From assembly GCF_011751865.2 (NCBI RefSeq), contig NZ_CP061770.1, positions 124,001 through 188,000 on the forward strand: 64,000 nt of DNA, read 5' to 3'. The notes under the pieces are model-generated. The model did no database searches. It worked only from the letters and a program-made list of their open reading frames with translations, and was not told where the DNA came from. A program made the translations under genes and the position numbers. Of the stretch, positions 16,899 through 25,442 are shown one piece after another; the first letter of the stretch is position 1, and each line of letters opens with the position of its first letter. Source of the stretch: Salinibacterium sp. ZJ70. Its GTDB lineage: Bacteria > Actinomycetota > Actinomycetes > Actinomycetales > Microbacteriaceae.

Positions 16899-16904
16899 AC
16901 TCTA
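16899..16904 (-). promoter_or_regulatory. -10 box of kimA-like/fluC operon
   Basis: TAGAGT on the minus strand, 8 nt before the GTG at 16890. The short or absent leader leaves no space for a c-di-AMP riboswitch. Confidence 0.45.
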
Positions 16905-16988
16905 CGCCGACGACGCCCGGCGTCAAGGGGCAGTTCCGAAGGGGTGCAGGGGGGACTTCCGGCCTGAGCGACCGGAAGCCGGCGCTCC

Positions 16989-16994
16989 TATGAT
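16989..16994 (+). promoter_or_regulatory. -10 box of membrane-anchored secreted protein, leaderless
   Basis: TATGAT, 6 nt before the GTG at 17001 and 9 nt before the ATG at 17004. Confidence 0.5.
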
Positions 16995-17000
16995 CGTTCG

Positions 17001-17639
17001 GTGATGAGTGAGCGACGCCGACGCCGATGGCCCTGGATCCTGGGTGCCGTCGTGCTGGTGCTCCTCATCCCCGCGGCCATCCTCGGCCTGCCGATCCTGC
17101 TGCATCAGGACGGCGGTGCCCCGAACCAGCAGGATGCGGCCGAGGAGTGGCCGACGACGGCGATCGCGGTCGGCGACGATGGTCGCACCCGCGAGATCAC
17201 CGTGCTCTCACCGGAGCCGGGCGGCACCGTCGACACGGCGGCTCTCGTCCCCGGTGAGCGCCTCGTCGTGAGCGGCACCGGATTCGACGGCGGCCAGGGC
17301 ATCTACGTCGCGATCTGCAAGATCCCCGACGACCCGACGAAGCGCCCCGGCCCCTGCCTCGGCGGCGTTCCCGACACGGAGTCCACCGACGGCGAGAACG
17401 AGATTCAGTGGGCCCCGAGCAACTGGATCAACAACGAGTTCGGCTGGACGCTCTTCGGCGCGCGCACCTATGACGACACCGCGACGGGCACCTTCACCGC
17501 CTACCTCGAGGTGGCCGATCCGGTGGGTGAGAACGTCGACTGCCGGGTGGAGCGCTGCGCGATCTACACGCGCAACGACCACACGGCGCTCGGCGACCGG
17601 GTGCAGGACGTCTACATCCCGGTCGCGTTCGCCGACTAG
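17001..17639 (+). CDS. Membrane-anchored extracellular protein with neocarzinostatin-like Ig fold
   Basis: 212 residues. A basic RRRRRW stretch precedes one hydrophobic helix (PWILGAVVLVLLIPAAILGL), which is probably an uncleaved anchor. The outer part has GERLVVSGTGFDGGQGIYVAICKIP, a CLGG, an SWx-type middle (EIQWAPSNWINNEFGWTLF), FTAYLEVADPVGENVDC and CAIYTRNDHTALGDRVQDVYIPVAF. The order of 'gxgxYVaiC...C...vdC...CaiyTR.dH' fits the neocarzinostatin-like family of small beta-sandwich secreted proteins. Four cysteines could form two disulfides. Function unknown. Its TAG stop is shared with the convergent PadR gene (overlap 4 nt, CTAG). Confidence 0.65.
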   Translation: MMSERRRRRWPWILGAVVLVLLIPAAILGLPILLHQDGGAPNQQDAAEEWPTTAIAVGDDGRTREITVLSPEPGGTVDTAALVPGERLVVSGTGFDGGQGIYVAICKIPDDPTKRPGPCLGGVPDTESTDGENEIQWAPSNWINNEFGWTLFGARTYDDTATGTFTAYLEVADPVGENVDCRVERCAIYTRNDHTALGDRVQDVYIPVAFAD

Positions 17640-18268
17640 TCGGAACCGCGCTCGCGAACGCTCGCCGTGACCTCGCGGCTCACCTCGGCGAGGCGCCGCA
17701 CGAGCAGCTCGACGGTGTCCGCGCGCAGGGAGCCATTCGACACCGCCCCACGCAGCTCGCTGCGCAGATCGGCGCGGAAGGTCGAGAGCGCGGCGTCGGC
17801 CTCATGGAATCGCTGGCGCGCCTCGGAGCGCGAGCGCTCGCTCTCGGAGGCCACCGGGCGCTCAGGCGTCGTCGTGCCGCGTGATTCGCGAGCGGCCGCC
17901 GCGAGGTCCGCCCGGAGGGAGCGCATCGCGTCGTCGACCGAGCTGCGCACCTCATCGGCAAGACGTCGAACGGAGTCGGTGACACCGGTCTCGATCCCGT
18001 CGAGCTCGCCGCGGCGGCTCTCCAGCTCGGCGCGGCCGGCGTCGGTGATGGCGTAGACGCTGCGCCGGCCGTCTGTCTCCTTCGTCACGAGCCCTTCGTC
18101 CTGGAGCTTCGCGAGTCGCGGGTAGATGGTGCCCGCGCTCGGCACGTAGGTGCCCCCGAAGCGCTCGCCGAGTGCCTGGATGAGCTCGTATCCGTGCTGG
18201 GGTCGCTCGGCGAGCAGGCTCAGCAGATACAGCCGCAGGTGGCCGTGCGCGAAGACGGGAGGGGTCAT
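17636..18268 (-). CDS. PadR-family transcriptional regulator
   Basis: 210 residues. The winged helix is FAHGHLRLYLLSLLAERPQHGYELIQALGERFGG followed by VPSAGTIYPRLAKLQDEGLVT and RRSVYAITDAGRAELESR (residues 6-85), which is classic PadR. The C-terminal half is a charged, probably coiled-coil dimerisation region, longer than in short PadR proteins. Its start overlaps the end of the upstream DUF4097 gene by 4 nt. The two are co-expressed, and the regulator probably controls their common promoter. Confidence 0.92.
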   Translation of the reverse strand: MTPPVFAHGHLRLYLLSLLAERPQHGYELIQALGERFGGTYVPSAGTIYPRLAKLQDEGLVTKETDGRRSVYAITDAGRAELESRRGELDGIETGVTDSVRRLADEVRSSVDDAMRSLRADLAAAARESRGTTTPERPVASESERSRSEARQRFHEADAALSTFRADLRSELRGAVSNGSLRADTVELLVRRLAEVSREVTASVRERGSD

Positions 18269-19065
18269 GAGCGCACCGTGTGCAGGATGCTGATGTCGCC
18301 GCCGACGGTGTTGACGCGCACATCCGTCCAGTGCTGCTCGAGCGCGCCGTGGCGCCCGGTGAAGCGGCCCTTGGTGACGGTGATGCTCTGGGCGTCGAGC
18401 TGCAGCTTGCCGCCGACCGTCTGCACCGTGTAGCTCGCGGGGGTGTCCGGGTCGAAGCGCAGCGTGACCTCCCCGGAGACGGTGTTGACGCGCACGGCGT
18501 CGGGGATTCCGGTCGCATCGAGCATGATCTCGCTCGTGACGCCGTCGGCGTCGAAACGGCTCACCGCACCGGAGGCGATCACATCGCCTGAGACGGTGTT
18601 GATTCCGATCGCGCCGGCGTGATCGCGGATGGTGATCTCGCCGCTCACCGAGTTGGCGGTGAGCTTGCCCGTGAGGCCGTCGGCGACGAGGTCACCGGAG
18701 ACGGTGTTGAGCTGGGTGCCGGATTCGAGCCCGGAGACGAGCGCTTCAGCTGAGACGACGCCGAGGGTGAGGGCCACGTCGCGAGGAACCAGCACGCTCA
18801 CCTCCGCCTTGATGGTGCTGCCGAAGCTCTTGAACGCGTCGATCCAGTTGTCCCAGCGCAGCTGGGGGTGGTCGATCTCGAGCCGATCGCCGTCGAGCTG
18901 GATGAGCAGATCGCGTCCGGAGACGGAGTGCACCTCGACGCGCACGCCCGGCTCGTCGTGTCCGACGATGTCGACGTGACCCCCGACGAGACTCACCTTG
19001 AGGCGATCGATGTTCTCGAGGTCGATGACCTTGGGCCCATCCACGAGCCACTTCTCCTGAGCCAT
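18265..19065 (-). CDS. DUF4097 beta-strand repeat protein
   Basis: 266 residues. No signal peptide; it starts MAQEKWLVDGPKVIDLENIDRLKV. The body is a regular right-handed beta-solenoid-like series of short repeats built on 'NTVSGD', for example TQLNTVSGDLVADGL, GINTVSGDVIASG, RVNTVSGEVTLRF and RVNTVGGDISIL. This is the DUF4097/adhesin-like family, often paired with PadR regulators and sometimes with membrane partners. Function unknown. The ATG at 19065 has GGAAGGAG upstream and is preferred to an upstream in-frame start. Confidence 0.88.
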   Translation of the reverse strand: MAQEKWLVDGPKVIDLENIDRLKVSLVGGHVDIVGHDEPGVRVEVHSVSGRDLLIQLDGDRLEIDHPQLRWDNWIDAFKSFGSTIKAEVSVLVPRDVALTLGVVSAEALVSGLESGTQLNTVSGDLVADGLTGKLTANSVSGEITIRDHAGAIGINTVSGDVIASGAVSRFDADGVTSEIMLDATGIPDAVRVNTVSGEVTLRFDPDTPASYTVQTVGGKLQLDAQSITVTKGRFTGRHGALEQHWTDVRVNTVGGDISILHTVRS

Positions 19066-19095
19066 GGTGGCCACTCCTTCCGCTCCGACTCGCGT

Positions 19096-19129
19096 TATAT
19101 CGCGTTTCGTGAAGTCAAGATATATCGCG
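19096..19129. promoter_or_regulatory. Candidate PadR operator: paired TATATCGCG
   Basis: TATATCGCG occurs at 19096-19104 and at 19121-19129, 25 bp apart, upstream of the DUF4097-padR operon. A/T-rich arms around a CGCG core are unusual in this GC-rich DNA. The position before the operon suits autoregulation by the encoded PadR protein. Confidence 0.5.
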
Positions 19130-19166
19130 AGTTGCGCATCCGCAACCCCCATCTTCCGAGCGACGG

Positions 19167-19197
19167 TTGCGGTTGACGCAACGTCAACGCCTAGCGT
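19167..19197 (+). promoter_or_regulatory. MerR-type promoter with 19-bp spacer and palindromic operator
   Basis: -35 TTGCGG (19167-19172), 19-bp spacer, -10 TAGCGT (19192-19197). The spacer holds the perfect palindrome GTTGACG-CAA-CGTCAAC (19172-19188). An over-long spacer with a central dyad is the hallmark of MerR-activated promoters, and the next gene is a MerR regulator. Confidence 0.7.
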
Positions 19198-19220
19198 GAA
19201 GGCAACGAGAGGAGCTGCGG

Positions 19221-19964
19221 ATGGAGCACAGCATCAGCGAGGTCGTCCGGCTCACGGGCGTCACCAGCCGCACCCTGCGGCACTACGACGAGATCGGGCT
19301 CGTGCGACCGAGCAGCGTGGGAGCGGGTCGCATCCGCCGCTACGACTCCGACGCCCTCGTGCGCCTGCAGCGCGTGCTGCTGCTGCGCGAGCTCGGCCTC
19401 GGGCTCACCGCGATCCGCGACGTGCTCGACGGCGCGACCGACGACATCCGCGCACTCCGCACCCACCGGGAGCTTCTGCGGCTCGAGAGCGAGCGGCTCG
19501 CCCGTCAGCTCGCGAGCGTGCAGGCGACCATCACCGCACTGGAAGAAGGCGAGCAGCCCATGGCAGAGAACATGTTCGACGGGTTCGATCACACGAGGCA
19601 CCGCCGCGAGGTCGAGGAGCGCTGGGGCGCCGACGCCTACGCTGCCTCCGATGCCTGGTGGAGCGGCATGGACGGCGCGGAGAAGTCGGGCTGGCAGAAG
19701 GCCGCCTCCGATCTCGCCTCCGACTGGGCCGCGGCCGCCGGATCCGGCATCGCGGCGGAGTCCGTCGAAGCTCAGGAGCTCGCACGGCGCCACGTCGCCT
19801 GGCTCGCGGGCATCCCGGGAACCCCCGGCGCCTCGAAGGGCTACGTGCTGGGGCTCGCCGAGATGTACGTCGCCGACGAGCGCTTCGCCGCCAACTACGG
19901 GGGCGTCGCCGGAGCGAGGTTCGTGCGCGACGCCCTCACCGTGTACGCCGACGCGCACCTCTGA
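19221..19964 (+). CDS. MerR-family regulator with TipAS drug-sensing domain
   Basis: 247 residues. The N-terminal winged helix is SISEVVRLTGVTSRTLRHYDEIGLVRP, with VGAGRIRRYDSDALVRLQRVLLLRELG, then a coiled coil (about 75-110). The C-terminal domain (about 120-247: FDGFDHTRHRREVEERWGADAY, DERFAANYGGVAGARFVRDALTVYA) is the TipAS fold, which in Streptomyces TipAL binds thiopeptide antibiotics and other ligands. GAGGAG lies before the ATG at 19221. The promoter is a MerR type, so autoactivation on ligand binding is likely. No obvious drug-resistance gene follows on the same strand. Confidence 0.9.
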   Translation: MEHSISEVVRLTGVTSRTLRHYDEIGLVRPSSVGAGRIRRYDSDALVRLQRVLLLRELGLGLTAIRDVLDGATDDIRALRTHRELLRLESERLARQLASVQATITALEEGEQPMAENMFDGFDHTRHRREVEERWGADAYAASDAWWSGMDGAEKSGWQKAASDLASDWAAAAGSGIAAESVEAQELARRHVAWLAGIPGTPGASKGYVLGLAEMYVADERFAANYGGVAGARFVRDALTVYADAHL

Positions 19965-20019
19965 CTCGCACCTCTGACGCGCACCCGGGACGCGCACACC
20001 GGATCGAGTGATCAGGCCG

Positions 20020-20709
20020 TCACCGCATGTCGGCGTCGGGGGTCGGATCGACGGCGACCGACTCGACCACCAGCGGTGTCGCCTCGGCGACCTCGCCCGC
20101 GACCTCGCGCGGTGCGGGCTCGGGAACGCGCAGCAGGGGAAGTGTCACGCCCACCATCGGGCCGATGAGCAGCGCGAACGCCGCGGTGCCGAGGCCCACC
20201 TGACCGCCGAGCAGCCATCCGATCCCGAGCACGGTCACCTCGATGGCCGTCCGCACCTTCCAGATCTTCCAGCCGAAGCGCGTGTTCGCGCCCGTCATGA
20301 GGCCGTCGCGCGGGCCCGGGCCGAGCCGCGCACCCACATAGAGGCCGGTGGCGACCGCCAGCAGGGTGAGCCCGCCGGCGAACAGCAGGCCCTGCAGGAT
20401 CGGCTCGTGCTGCTGCGGCACGATGAGCAGGCCCACGTCGGCCGCGGGGCCGATGAGCAGCACGTTCGCGATCGTGCCCACGCCCGGCTTCTGGCGCAGC
20501 GGGATCCACAGCAGCAGCACCAGGAATCCGACGGCGATCGTGATGATGCCGAAGCTCCATCCGGTGGTCTTCATGATGCCCTGCGTGAGCACGTCCCACG
20601 GGGCGACGCCGATTCCGGCCTGCATCATCATCGCGAGTGAGAAGCCGTAGAGGAACAGGCCGATGAGCAGCTGCGCGATGCGGCGGAACCAGAGGAGCGG
20701 AGAAGACAT
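20020..20709 (-). CDS. YczE/YitT-type integral membrane protein
   Basis: About 229 residues with five or six helices. It opens LLWFRRIAQLLIGLFLYGFSLAMMMQAGIGVAPWDVL, then TTGWSFGIITIAVGFLVLL, a glycine-rich LYVGARLGPGPRDGLMTG and VTVLGIGWLLGGQVGLGTAAFALLIGP. The APWDVL, GPGPRDGLM and LGTAAFAL segments are the signature of YczE/YyaS/YitT proteins, whose substrate is not established. The start is uncertain: ATG 20709 is chosen, with ATG 20718 and longer forms possible. It is divergent from a MocR regulator, an arrangement known for Bacillus YczE, and probably under its control. Confidence 0.85.
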   Translation of the reverse strand: MSSPLLWFRRIAQLLIGLFLYGFSLAMMMQAGIGVAPWDVLTQGIMKTTGWSFGIITIAVGFLVLLLWIPLRQKPGVGTIANVLLIGPAADVGLLIVPQQHEPILQGLLFAGGLTLLAVATGLYVGARLGPGPRDGLMTGANTRFGWKIWKVRTAIEVTVLGIGWLLGGQVGLGTAAFALLIGPMVGVTLPLLRVPEPAPREVAGEVAEATPLVVESVAVDPTPDADMR

Positions 20710-20754
20710 GCTGAGCATTCCACTCGCAAATTGGCCCGCCATCAAGAGTCCAAT

Positions 20755-20769
20755 CTGGCTATGCTGGCT
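20755..20769 (+). promoter_or_regulatory. MocR promoter (-10 TATGCT) with direct repeat CTGGCT
   Basis: TATGCT (20760-20765) lies 6 nt before the ATG at 20772. CTGGCT occurs at 20755-20760 and 20764-20769, overlapping the box. MocR regulators often bind direct repeats, so this is a candidate autoregulatory site. Confidence 0.45.
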
Positions 20770-20771
20770 GG

Positions 20772-22193
20772 ATGAATTCGCTGTCGGCGCGCTCTTTGGC
20801 CTTGCTCATGGTCGATTGGCGCGGGTCCGGAACCCCGGCCTACCTCGCCCTCGCCGACCGCGTGCGCCTGCTCATCCTCGACGGCCGCATCCCCCTCGGC
20901 ACGCGTCTCCCCGCCGAACGCGAACTGGCATCCCACCTCGGCCTCAGCCGCACCACCGTGTCGGCCGCGTACGGCGAGCTGCGTGAGACCGGATACCTCG
21001 AGAGCATCCGGGGATCCGGCAGCACCGCGCGCATCCCCACCGCGGGCAGCGCCGCCGACGACGACATCCTGATCGACGCGCCCCTCGACTTCTCGAAAGC
21101 CTCGCTGCCCTCGCTGCCCGTCGTCGCGCAGGCCGCGCAGGCCGCCGTCGACCGGCTTCCGAGCTTCCTCTCGGACAGCGGATTCGATCCGTTCGGCCTG
21201 CTTCTGCTGCGCCGCGCGATCGCCGACCGCTACACCGACCGTGGGCTCCCCACCGATCCCGATCAGCTCATGATCACGGTGGGCGCGCAGTCCGCCATCC
21301 ACCTCGTGGCGCGCACCCTGCTCGCCCGCGGTGACCGCGCGATCGTCGAATCGCCCGGCTACCCGCACGCCTTCGAAGCGCTCAAGGCCGCGGGCGCACG
21401 ACTCGTGCCCATCGCCGTCACGACCGACGACGGGTGGGATGCCGCCGGCCTCGAGCAGGCGTTCCAGCGCACGAGCCCCACGGTCGCCTACCTCATGCCC
21501 GAGTACCAGAACCCCACCGGCAAGACGATGGGGCTCGATCTGCGCGAGCGACTGCTGCACGTCGCGCATCGCGAAGGCACCACCCTCATCATCGACGAGA
21601 CCATGACGGGTCTCGGCTTCGACGACCAGGAGCGCCTGCCGGTGTTCCCGGTGAACCGCGACGTCGTCGTCATCGGATCCGTCGGCAAGTCGATCTGGGG
21701 CGGTCTGCGCGTGGGGTGGATCCGCGCCGAGCGCGACCTCATCCAGCGCCTCGCGCGCGCCCGCTTCGTCAGCGACCTGGGCACGCCCGTGCTCGAGCAG
21801 CTCATCGTCGCCGAGATGGTGCCCGACTACGAGCAGATCCTCGCGGGGCGCCGCGCCTACCTCAAGCAGGGCCGCGATCACCTCGCCAAGCGACTGCGGG
21901 CGAGCATCCCCGAGTGGCACATGCCGCACGTCGAGGGCGGCATCGTCGCGTGGGTCAACATCGGAGCGCCCGTGAGCTCGCAGCTCGCGCTCGCCGCACG
22001 CAACGAAGGTCTCGTGATCGGAGCGGGCCCCCGCTTCGGCCTCGACGGCGTCTTCGAGCGGTTCCTGCGCATCCCGTTCGGTGCCCCGCCCGACCAGATC
22101 GATCGCGCCGTCGACGCGCTCGCGCGCGCCTGGTCGAGCGTCACGCACCACAACGTGCGCCTCCACGAGACCGACCTCGCGCACGTGGTCTGA
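20772..22193 (+). CDS. MocR-type regulator (GntR HTH fused to class I aminotransferase)
   Basis: 473 residues. The winged helix (about 15-85) has YLALADRVRLLILDGRIPLGTRLPAERELASHLGLSRTTVSAAYGELRETGYLES. The rest is a PLP aminotransferase fold: LMITVGAQSAIHLVARTLL, YLMPEYQNPTGKTM, LIIDETMTGLGFD and the PLP lysine in VIGSVGKSIWGGLRVGW. Such proteins sense PLP or an amino compound and regulate nearby genes. It is divergent from the YczE-like membrane protein, the likely target. The start has a leaderless promoter. Confidence 0.93.
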   Translation: MNSLSARSLALLMVDWRGSGTPAYLALADRVRLLILDGRIPLGTRLPAERELASHLGLSRTTVSAAYGELRETGYLESIRGSGSTARIPTAGSAADDDILIDAPLDFSKASLPSLPVVAQAAQAAVDRLPSFLSDSGFDPFGLLLLRRAIADRYTDRGLPTDPDQLMITVGAQSAIHLVARTLLARGDRAIVESPGYPHAFEALKAAGARLVPIAVTTDDGWDAAGLEQAFQRTSPTVAYLMPEYQNPTGKTMGLDLRERLLHVAHREGTTLIIDETMTGLGFDDQERLPVFPVNRDVVVIGSVGKSIWGGLRVGWIRAERDLIQRLARARFVSDLGTPVLEQLIVAEMVPDYEQILAGRRAYLKQGRDHLAKRLRASIPEWHMPHVEGGIVAWVNIGAPVSSQLALAARNEGLVIGAGPRFGLDGVFERFLRIPFGAPPDQIDRAVDALARAWSSVTHHNVRLHETDLAHVV

Positions 22194-22205
22194 GCCGCCA
22201 GCGGC

Positions 22206-22222
22206 ATCCGCTGTCAGCGGAT
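22206..22222. promoter_or_regulatory. 17-bp palindrome upstream of RND pump
   Basis: ATCCGCTG-T-CAGCGGAT is a perfect inverted repeat with a single central base, 13 nt past the MocR stop. One central base cannot form an RNA loop, so a protein-binding site is more likely than a terminator. A smaller GGCCT-cgga-AGGCC hairpin (22233-22246) follows. Confidence 0.45.
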
Positions 22223-22323
22223 TCACGTCCCCGGCCTCGGAAGGCCTGAAATACTGACCCGGATGCGCACGGTGGAGTGCGCGCTCTTCGCCGCGTTCGC
22301 GGCGGCCGCACCCGAGGAGATCC

Positions 22324-25300
22324 GTGTCTCAGCTTTCCGTGTTCAGCCTGCGCAATCGCGCTCTCATCGCGCTGCTCACCGTCGTCGTCGCGATCTTCGG
22401 CGGCTACGCGCTCACCGCCCTGAAGATCGAGCTGTTCCCTTCGCTGACGCTCCCCAACGTCACGGTGGTGACGACGTATCCGGGCGCGAGCCCCGACGTC
22501 GTCGAGGAGTCGGTGTCGACCCCCATCGAGACCGCGCTTCAGGGCATCGAGGGCCTCGAAGAGACCTCGGCCACCTCGTCGGCCGGCGTCTCCACGGTGC
22601 AGGCGTCGTTCGTCTACGGAACCGACCTCACGCGCGCTGAGCAGAAGGTCGAGCTCGCGGTCGGACGCATCTCGTCGCAGCTGCCCGCGTCGGTCGACCC
22701 GCTGGTCGTCACGTTCTCGCTCAACGACTTCCCGATCGTGCAGCTCGCCGTCACGAGCGACCTCGAGCCCGCCGAGCTCGCGAACCGCCTCGAGACCCTC
22801 GCCGTGCCCGAGCTCGAGCAGGTCGATGGTGTCAGCTCCGCCGCCATCTACGGCGCCACCGGTCAGCGCATCACGATCACCCCGGACGCGGCGCTGCTCG
22901 CCGAGAACGAGCTCACCACCCAGGCCATCCGCGACGCGCTCGACGCGAACGGCACGCTGTTCGCCGCGGGCCAGATCGACGAGGACGGCAAGACCCTCAC
23001 CGTGCAGGCGGGAACGCGCATCGCCTCGACCGAAGAGCTCGGCGCGCTGCCGCTGCCCGGCTCGGCACTCACGATCGCCGATGTGGCGACGGTGGAGATC
23101 ACCGACAACCCCATCACGGGCATCTCGCGCGTCAACGGCGAGCCCTCGCTCACGCTCGCGATCACCAAGACCCCCGCGGGCAACACCGTCGAGGTGTCGC
23201 ACGGCGTGACCGAGAAGCTCCCCGAGCTCGAGGCGGCGCTCGGCGGCAACACGACGTTCTCGGTCGTGTTCGACCAGGCGCCGTTCGTCGAGCACTCGAT
23301 CGAGGCGCTGGCGACCGAGGGTCTGCTCGGTCTCGCCTTCGCCGTGATCGTGATCTTCCTGTTCCTCTTCTCGGTGCGTTCGACGCTCGTCGCCGCGATC
23401 TCGATCCCCGTGTCGGTGCTCATCACCTTCGTCGCGATGCTCGCCACCGGCTACTCGCTGAACGTGCTGACGCTCGGCGCGATCACGATCGCCATCGGAC
23501 GCGTCGTCGACGACTCGATCGTCGTCATCGAGAACATCAAGCGCCATCTCGGCCTCGGAGCACCCAAGACCCAGGCGGTGCTCGTGGGCGTTCGCGAGGT
23601 CGCCGCCGCGATCACCGCGTCGACCGTCACGACGGCCGCCGTGTTCCTGCCGATCGCGCTTGTGGGCGGTCTCACGGGCGAGCTCTTCCGCCCGTTCGCG
23701 CTCACGGTCACGATCGCGCTCGCGTCGTCGCTGCTCGTCGCGCTCACGATCGTCCCGGTGCTCGCCTACTGGTTCCTCAAGGCCAAGCCCCACCACGCGC
23801 ACAACGCGGCGGATGCCGACGCCCCGGACCCCGACGACCTCGAGGCCGAGCTCTCCAAGCCCGACCGCCTGCAGAAGTCGTACCTGCCCGTCATCCGCTG
23901 GACGGTCGCGCACCCCGCGATCACGCTGCTCTCGGCGCTCGTCGTGCTCGGCATCACGCTCGCGCTCGTGCCGCTCGTACCCACCAACTTCGTGGGCGAT
24001 TCCGGCCAGAACACGCTCTCGGTGCGCCAGACGCTGCCCGCAGGCGCGAGCCTCACGGCGCGTGACGAGGCCGCCGCGAACCTCGAAGCGGCGCTCGCCG
24101 AGGTCGACGACGTCGAGACCGTGCAGGCCACGATCGGCTCGGCCGGCGGACTCAGCATCGCCCTCGGTTCCCTCTTCGGCGGTGCGGAGGCGAGCACGTT
24201 CTCCATCACCACCAAGGAGGGTGCCGATCAGGAGCGCATCCGCGCCGACGTCCAGGACGTGATCGACGAATTCGGCGACACCGCGGGCGAGATCACGGTC
24301 TCGTCGGGCGGCGCCGGCTTCTCGAGCGACATCGCGATCGAGATCACCGCGCCCGACGAGCAGACTCTGCGCGAGGCGACGGACGAGATCGTCACCGCGA
24401 TGAAGGATCTCGACGTCACCCAGCAGGTCGAGTCGAACCTCTCGGCCACGCAGCCCTACCTCGCCATCCAGGTGGACCGCGCGAAGGCGGCTGCCGCAGG
24501 CCTCTCCGAGGCGGCCGTCGGCGGCATCGTCGCCGAGTCGATGCTCCCGGTGCCTGTCGGCTCGGTGGAGTTCGACGGCGACAGTCTCTCGATCTACATC
24601 GCGAACACCGCGAAGCCGCTCACGGTGCAGGAGCTGCGCGACTTCGTGCTGTTCCCGACGCCCGCGGGCGGCCTGCGTGTGAGCGATGTCGCGACGGTCG
24701 AGGAGGTCGACGGTCCCGCCTCGATCTCGACGCAGCGCGGCATCCGCACGGCGACCGTCTCGATCACTCCGTCGACCGCCGATGTCGGCACGGCCTCCGC
24801 GGCCGTGCTCGCCGAGCTCGACTCGCTCGAGCTGCCGGGCGGCGTCTCGGCGACGATCGGCGGAGTCACGAGCGACCAGGAGGACGCCTTCACGCAGCTC
24901 GGCATCGCGCTGCTCGCGGCCATCCTCATCGTCTACACGGTCATGGTGGCGACGTTCCGCAGCCTCCGCCAGCCGCTGCTGCTGCTCGTCTCGGTGCCGT
25001 TCGCGGCGACGGGCGCGATCCTGCTGCAGCTCGCCTCCGGCATCCCGCTGGGCGTCGCGTCGCTCATCGGCCTGCTCATGCTCATCGGCATCGTGGTGAC
25101 GAACGCGATCGTGCTCATCGACCTCGTCAACCAGTATCGCGAGCGCGGGCTGGACGTGAACGAGGCGCTCGTGCACGGTGCGAGCCGACGACTCCGCCCG
25201 ATCCTCATGACGGCGCTCGCGACCATCTTCGCGCTCGTGCCGATGGGACTCGGCCTCACCGGTCAGGGCGGGTTCATCTCACAGCCGCTCGCGATCGTCG

Positions 25301-25440
25301 TGATCGGCGGACTCATCTCCTCGACCGTGCTGACGCTCGTCGTGCTGCCGTCGCTCTACGCACTCGTCGAGGGTGCCAAGGAGCGCCGCGAGGCGAAGCG
25401 TGAGGCGAAGGCGGAGCCCGAGGCCATCCCGGCCGTCTGA
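22324..25440 (+). CDS. RND-superfamily efflux permease (AcrB/SwrC-like)
   Basis: 1,038 residues, full length for HAE-type RND pumps. It starts LRNRALIALLTVVVAIFGGYALTALKIELFPSLTLPNVTV, then TTYPGASPDVVEESVSTPIETALQGIEG. Two groups of helices (about 340-490 and 845-1000) flank two large extracytoplasmic loops. The transmembrane motif GRVVDDSIVVIENI supplies the proton-relay aspartates. The second half repeats the architecture (LMLIGIVVTNAIVLIDLVNQYRERG). The GTG at 22324 has GAGGAG 5 nt upstream. No adaptor or outer-membrane partner is adjacent, as expected for a Gram-positive SwrC-type pump. Confidence 0.93.
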   Translation: MSQLSVFSLRNRALIALLTVVVAIFGGYALTALKIELFPSLTLPNVTVVTTYPGASPDVVEESVSTPIETALQGIEGLEETSATSSAGVSTVQASFVYGTDLTRAEQKVELAVGRISSQLPASVDPLVVTFSLNDFPIVQLAVTSDLEPAELANRLETLAVPELEQVDGVSSAAIYGATGQRITITPDAALLAENELTTQAIRDALDANGTLFAAGQIDEDGKTLTVQAGTRIASTEELGALPLPGSALTIADVATVEITDNPITGISRVNGEPSLTLAITKTPAGNTVEVSHGVTEKLPELEAALGGNTTFSVVFDQAPFVEHSIEALATEGLLGLAFAVIVIFLFLFSVRSTLVAAISIPVSVLITFVAMLATGYSLNVLTLGAITIAIGRVVDDSIVVIENIKRHLGLGAPKTQAVLVGVREVAAAITASTVTTAAVFLPIALVGGLTGELFRPFALTVTIALASSLLVALTIVPVLAYWFLKAKPHHAHNAADADAPDPDDLEAELSKPDRLQKSYLPVIRWTVAHPAITLLSALVVLGITLALVPLVPTNFVGDSGQNTLSVRQTLPAGASLTARDEAAANLEAALAEVDDVETVQATIGSAGGLSIALGSLFGGAEASTFSITTKEGADQERIRADVQDVIDEFGDTAGEITVSSGGAGFSSDIAIEITAPDEQTLREATDEIVTAMKDLDVTQQVESNLSATQPYLAIQVDRAKAAAAGLSEAAVGGIVAESMLPVPVGSVEFDGDSLSIYIANTAKPLTVQELRDFVLFPTPAGGLRVSDVATVEEVDGPASISTQRGIRTATVSITPSTADVGTASAAVLAELDSLELPGGVSATIGGVTSDQEDAFTQLGIALLAAILIVYTVMVATFRSLRQPLLLLVSVPFAATGAILLQLASGIPLGVASLIGLLMLIGIVVTNAIVLIDLVNQYRERGLDVNEALVHGASRRLRPILMTALATIFALVPMGLGLTGQGGFISQPLAIVVIGGLISSTVLTLVVLPSLYALVEGAKERREAKREAKAEPEAIPAV

Positions 25441-25442
25441 CC

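Noticed and set aside
16891..17000. c-di-AMP (ydaO-type) riboswitch before the KimA-like gene
   Set aside because: The -10 box lies 8 nt before the start codon, and the 110-bp gap is shared by two divergent promoters, too short for this aptamer.
14032..17004. 990-codon plus-strand frame opposite the fluC genes and KimA-like gene
   Set aside because: Low-complexity shadow; three overlapping minus-strand genes with clear motifs account for the DNA.
22263..22640. Small upstream open frame starting ATG 22263 before the RND gene
   Set aside because: It runs out of frame far into the RND gene and has no ribosome-binding site. The real start at 22324 has GAGGAG.
22141..25176. 1,011-codon minus-strand frame opposite the RND pump
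   Set aside because: Arg/Asp/His-rich shadow without any recognisable motif; the plus strand encodes a full-length RND protein.
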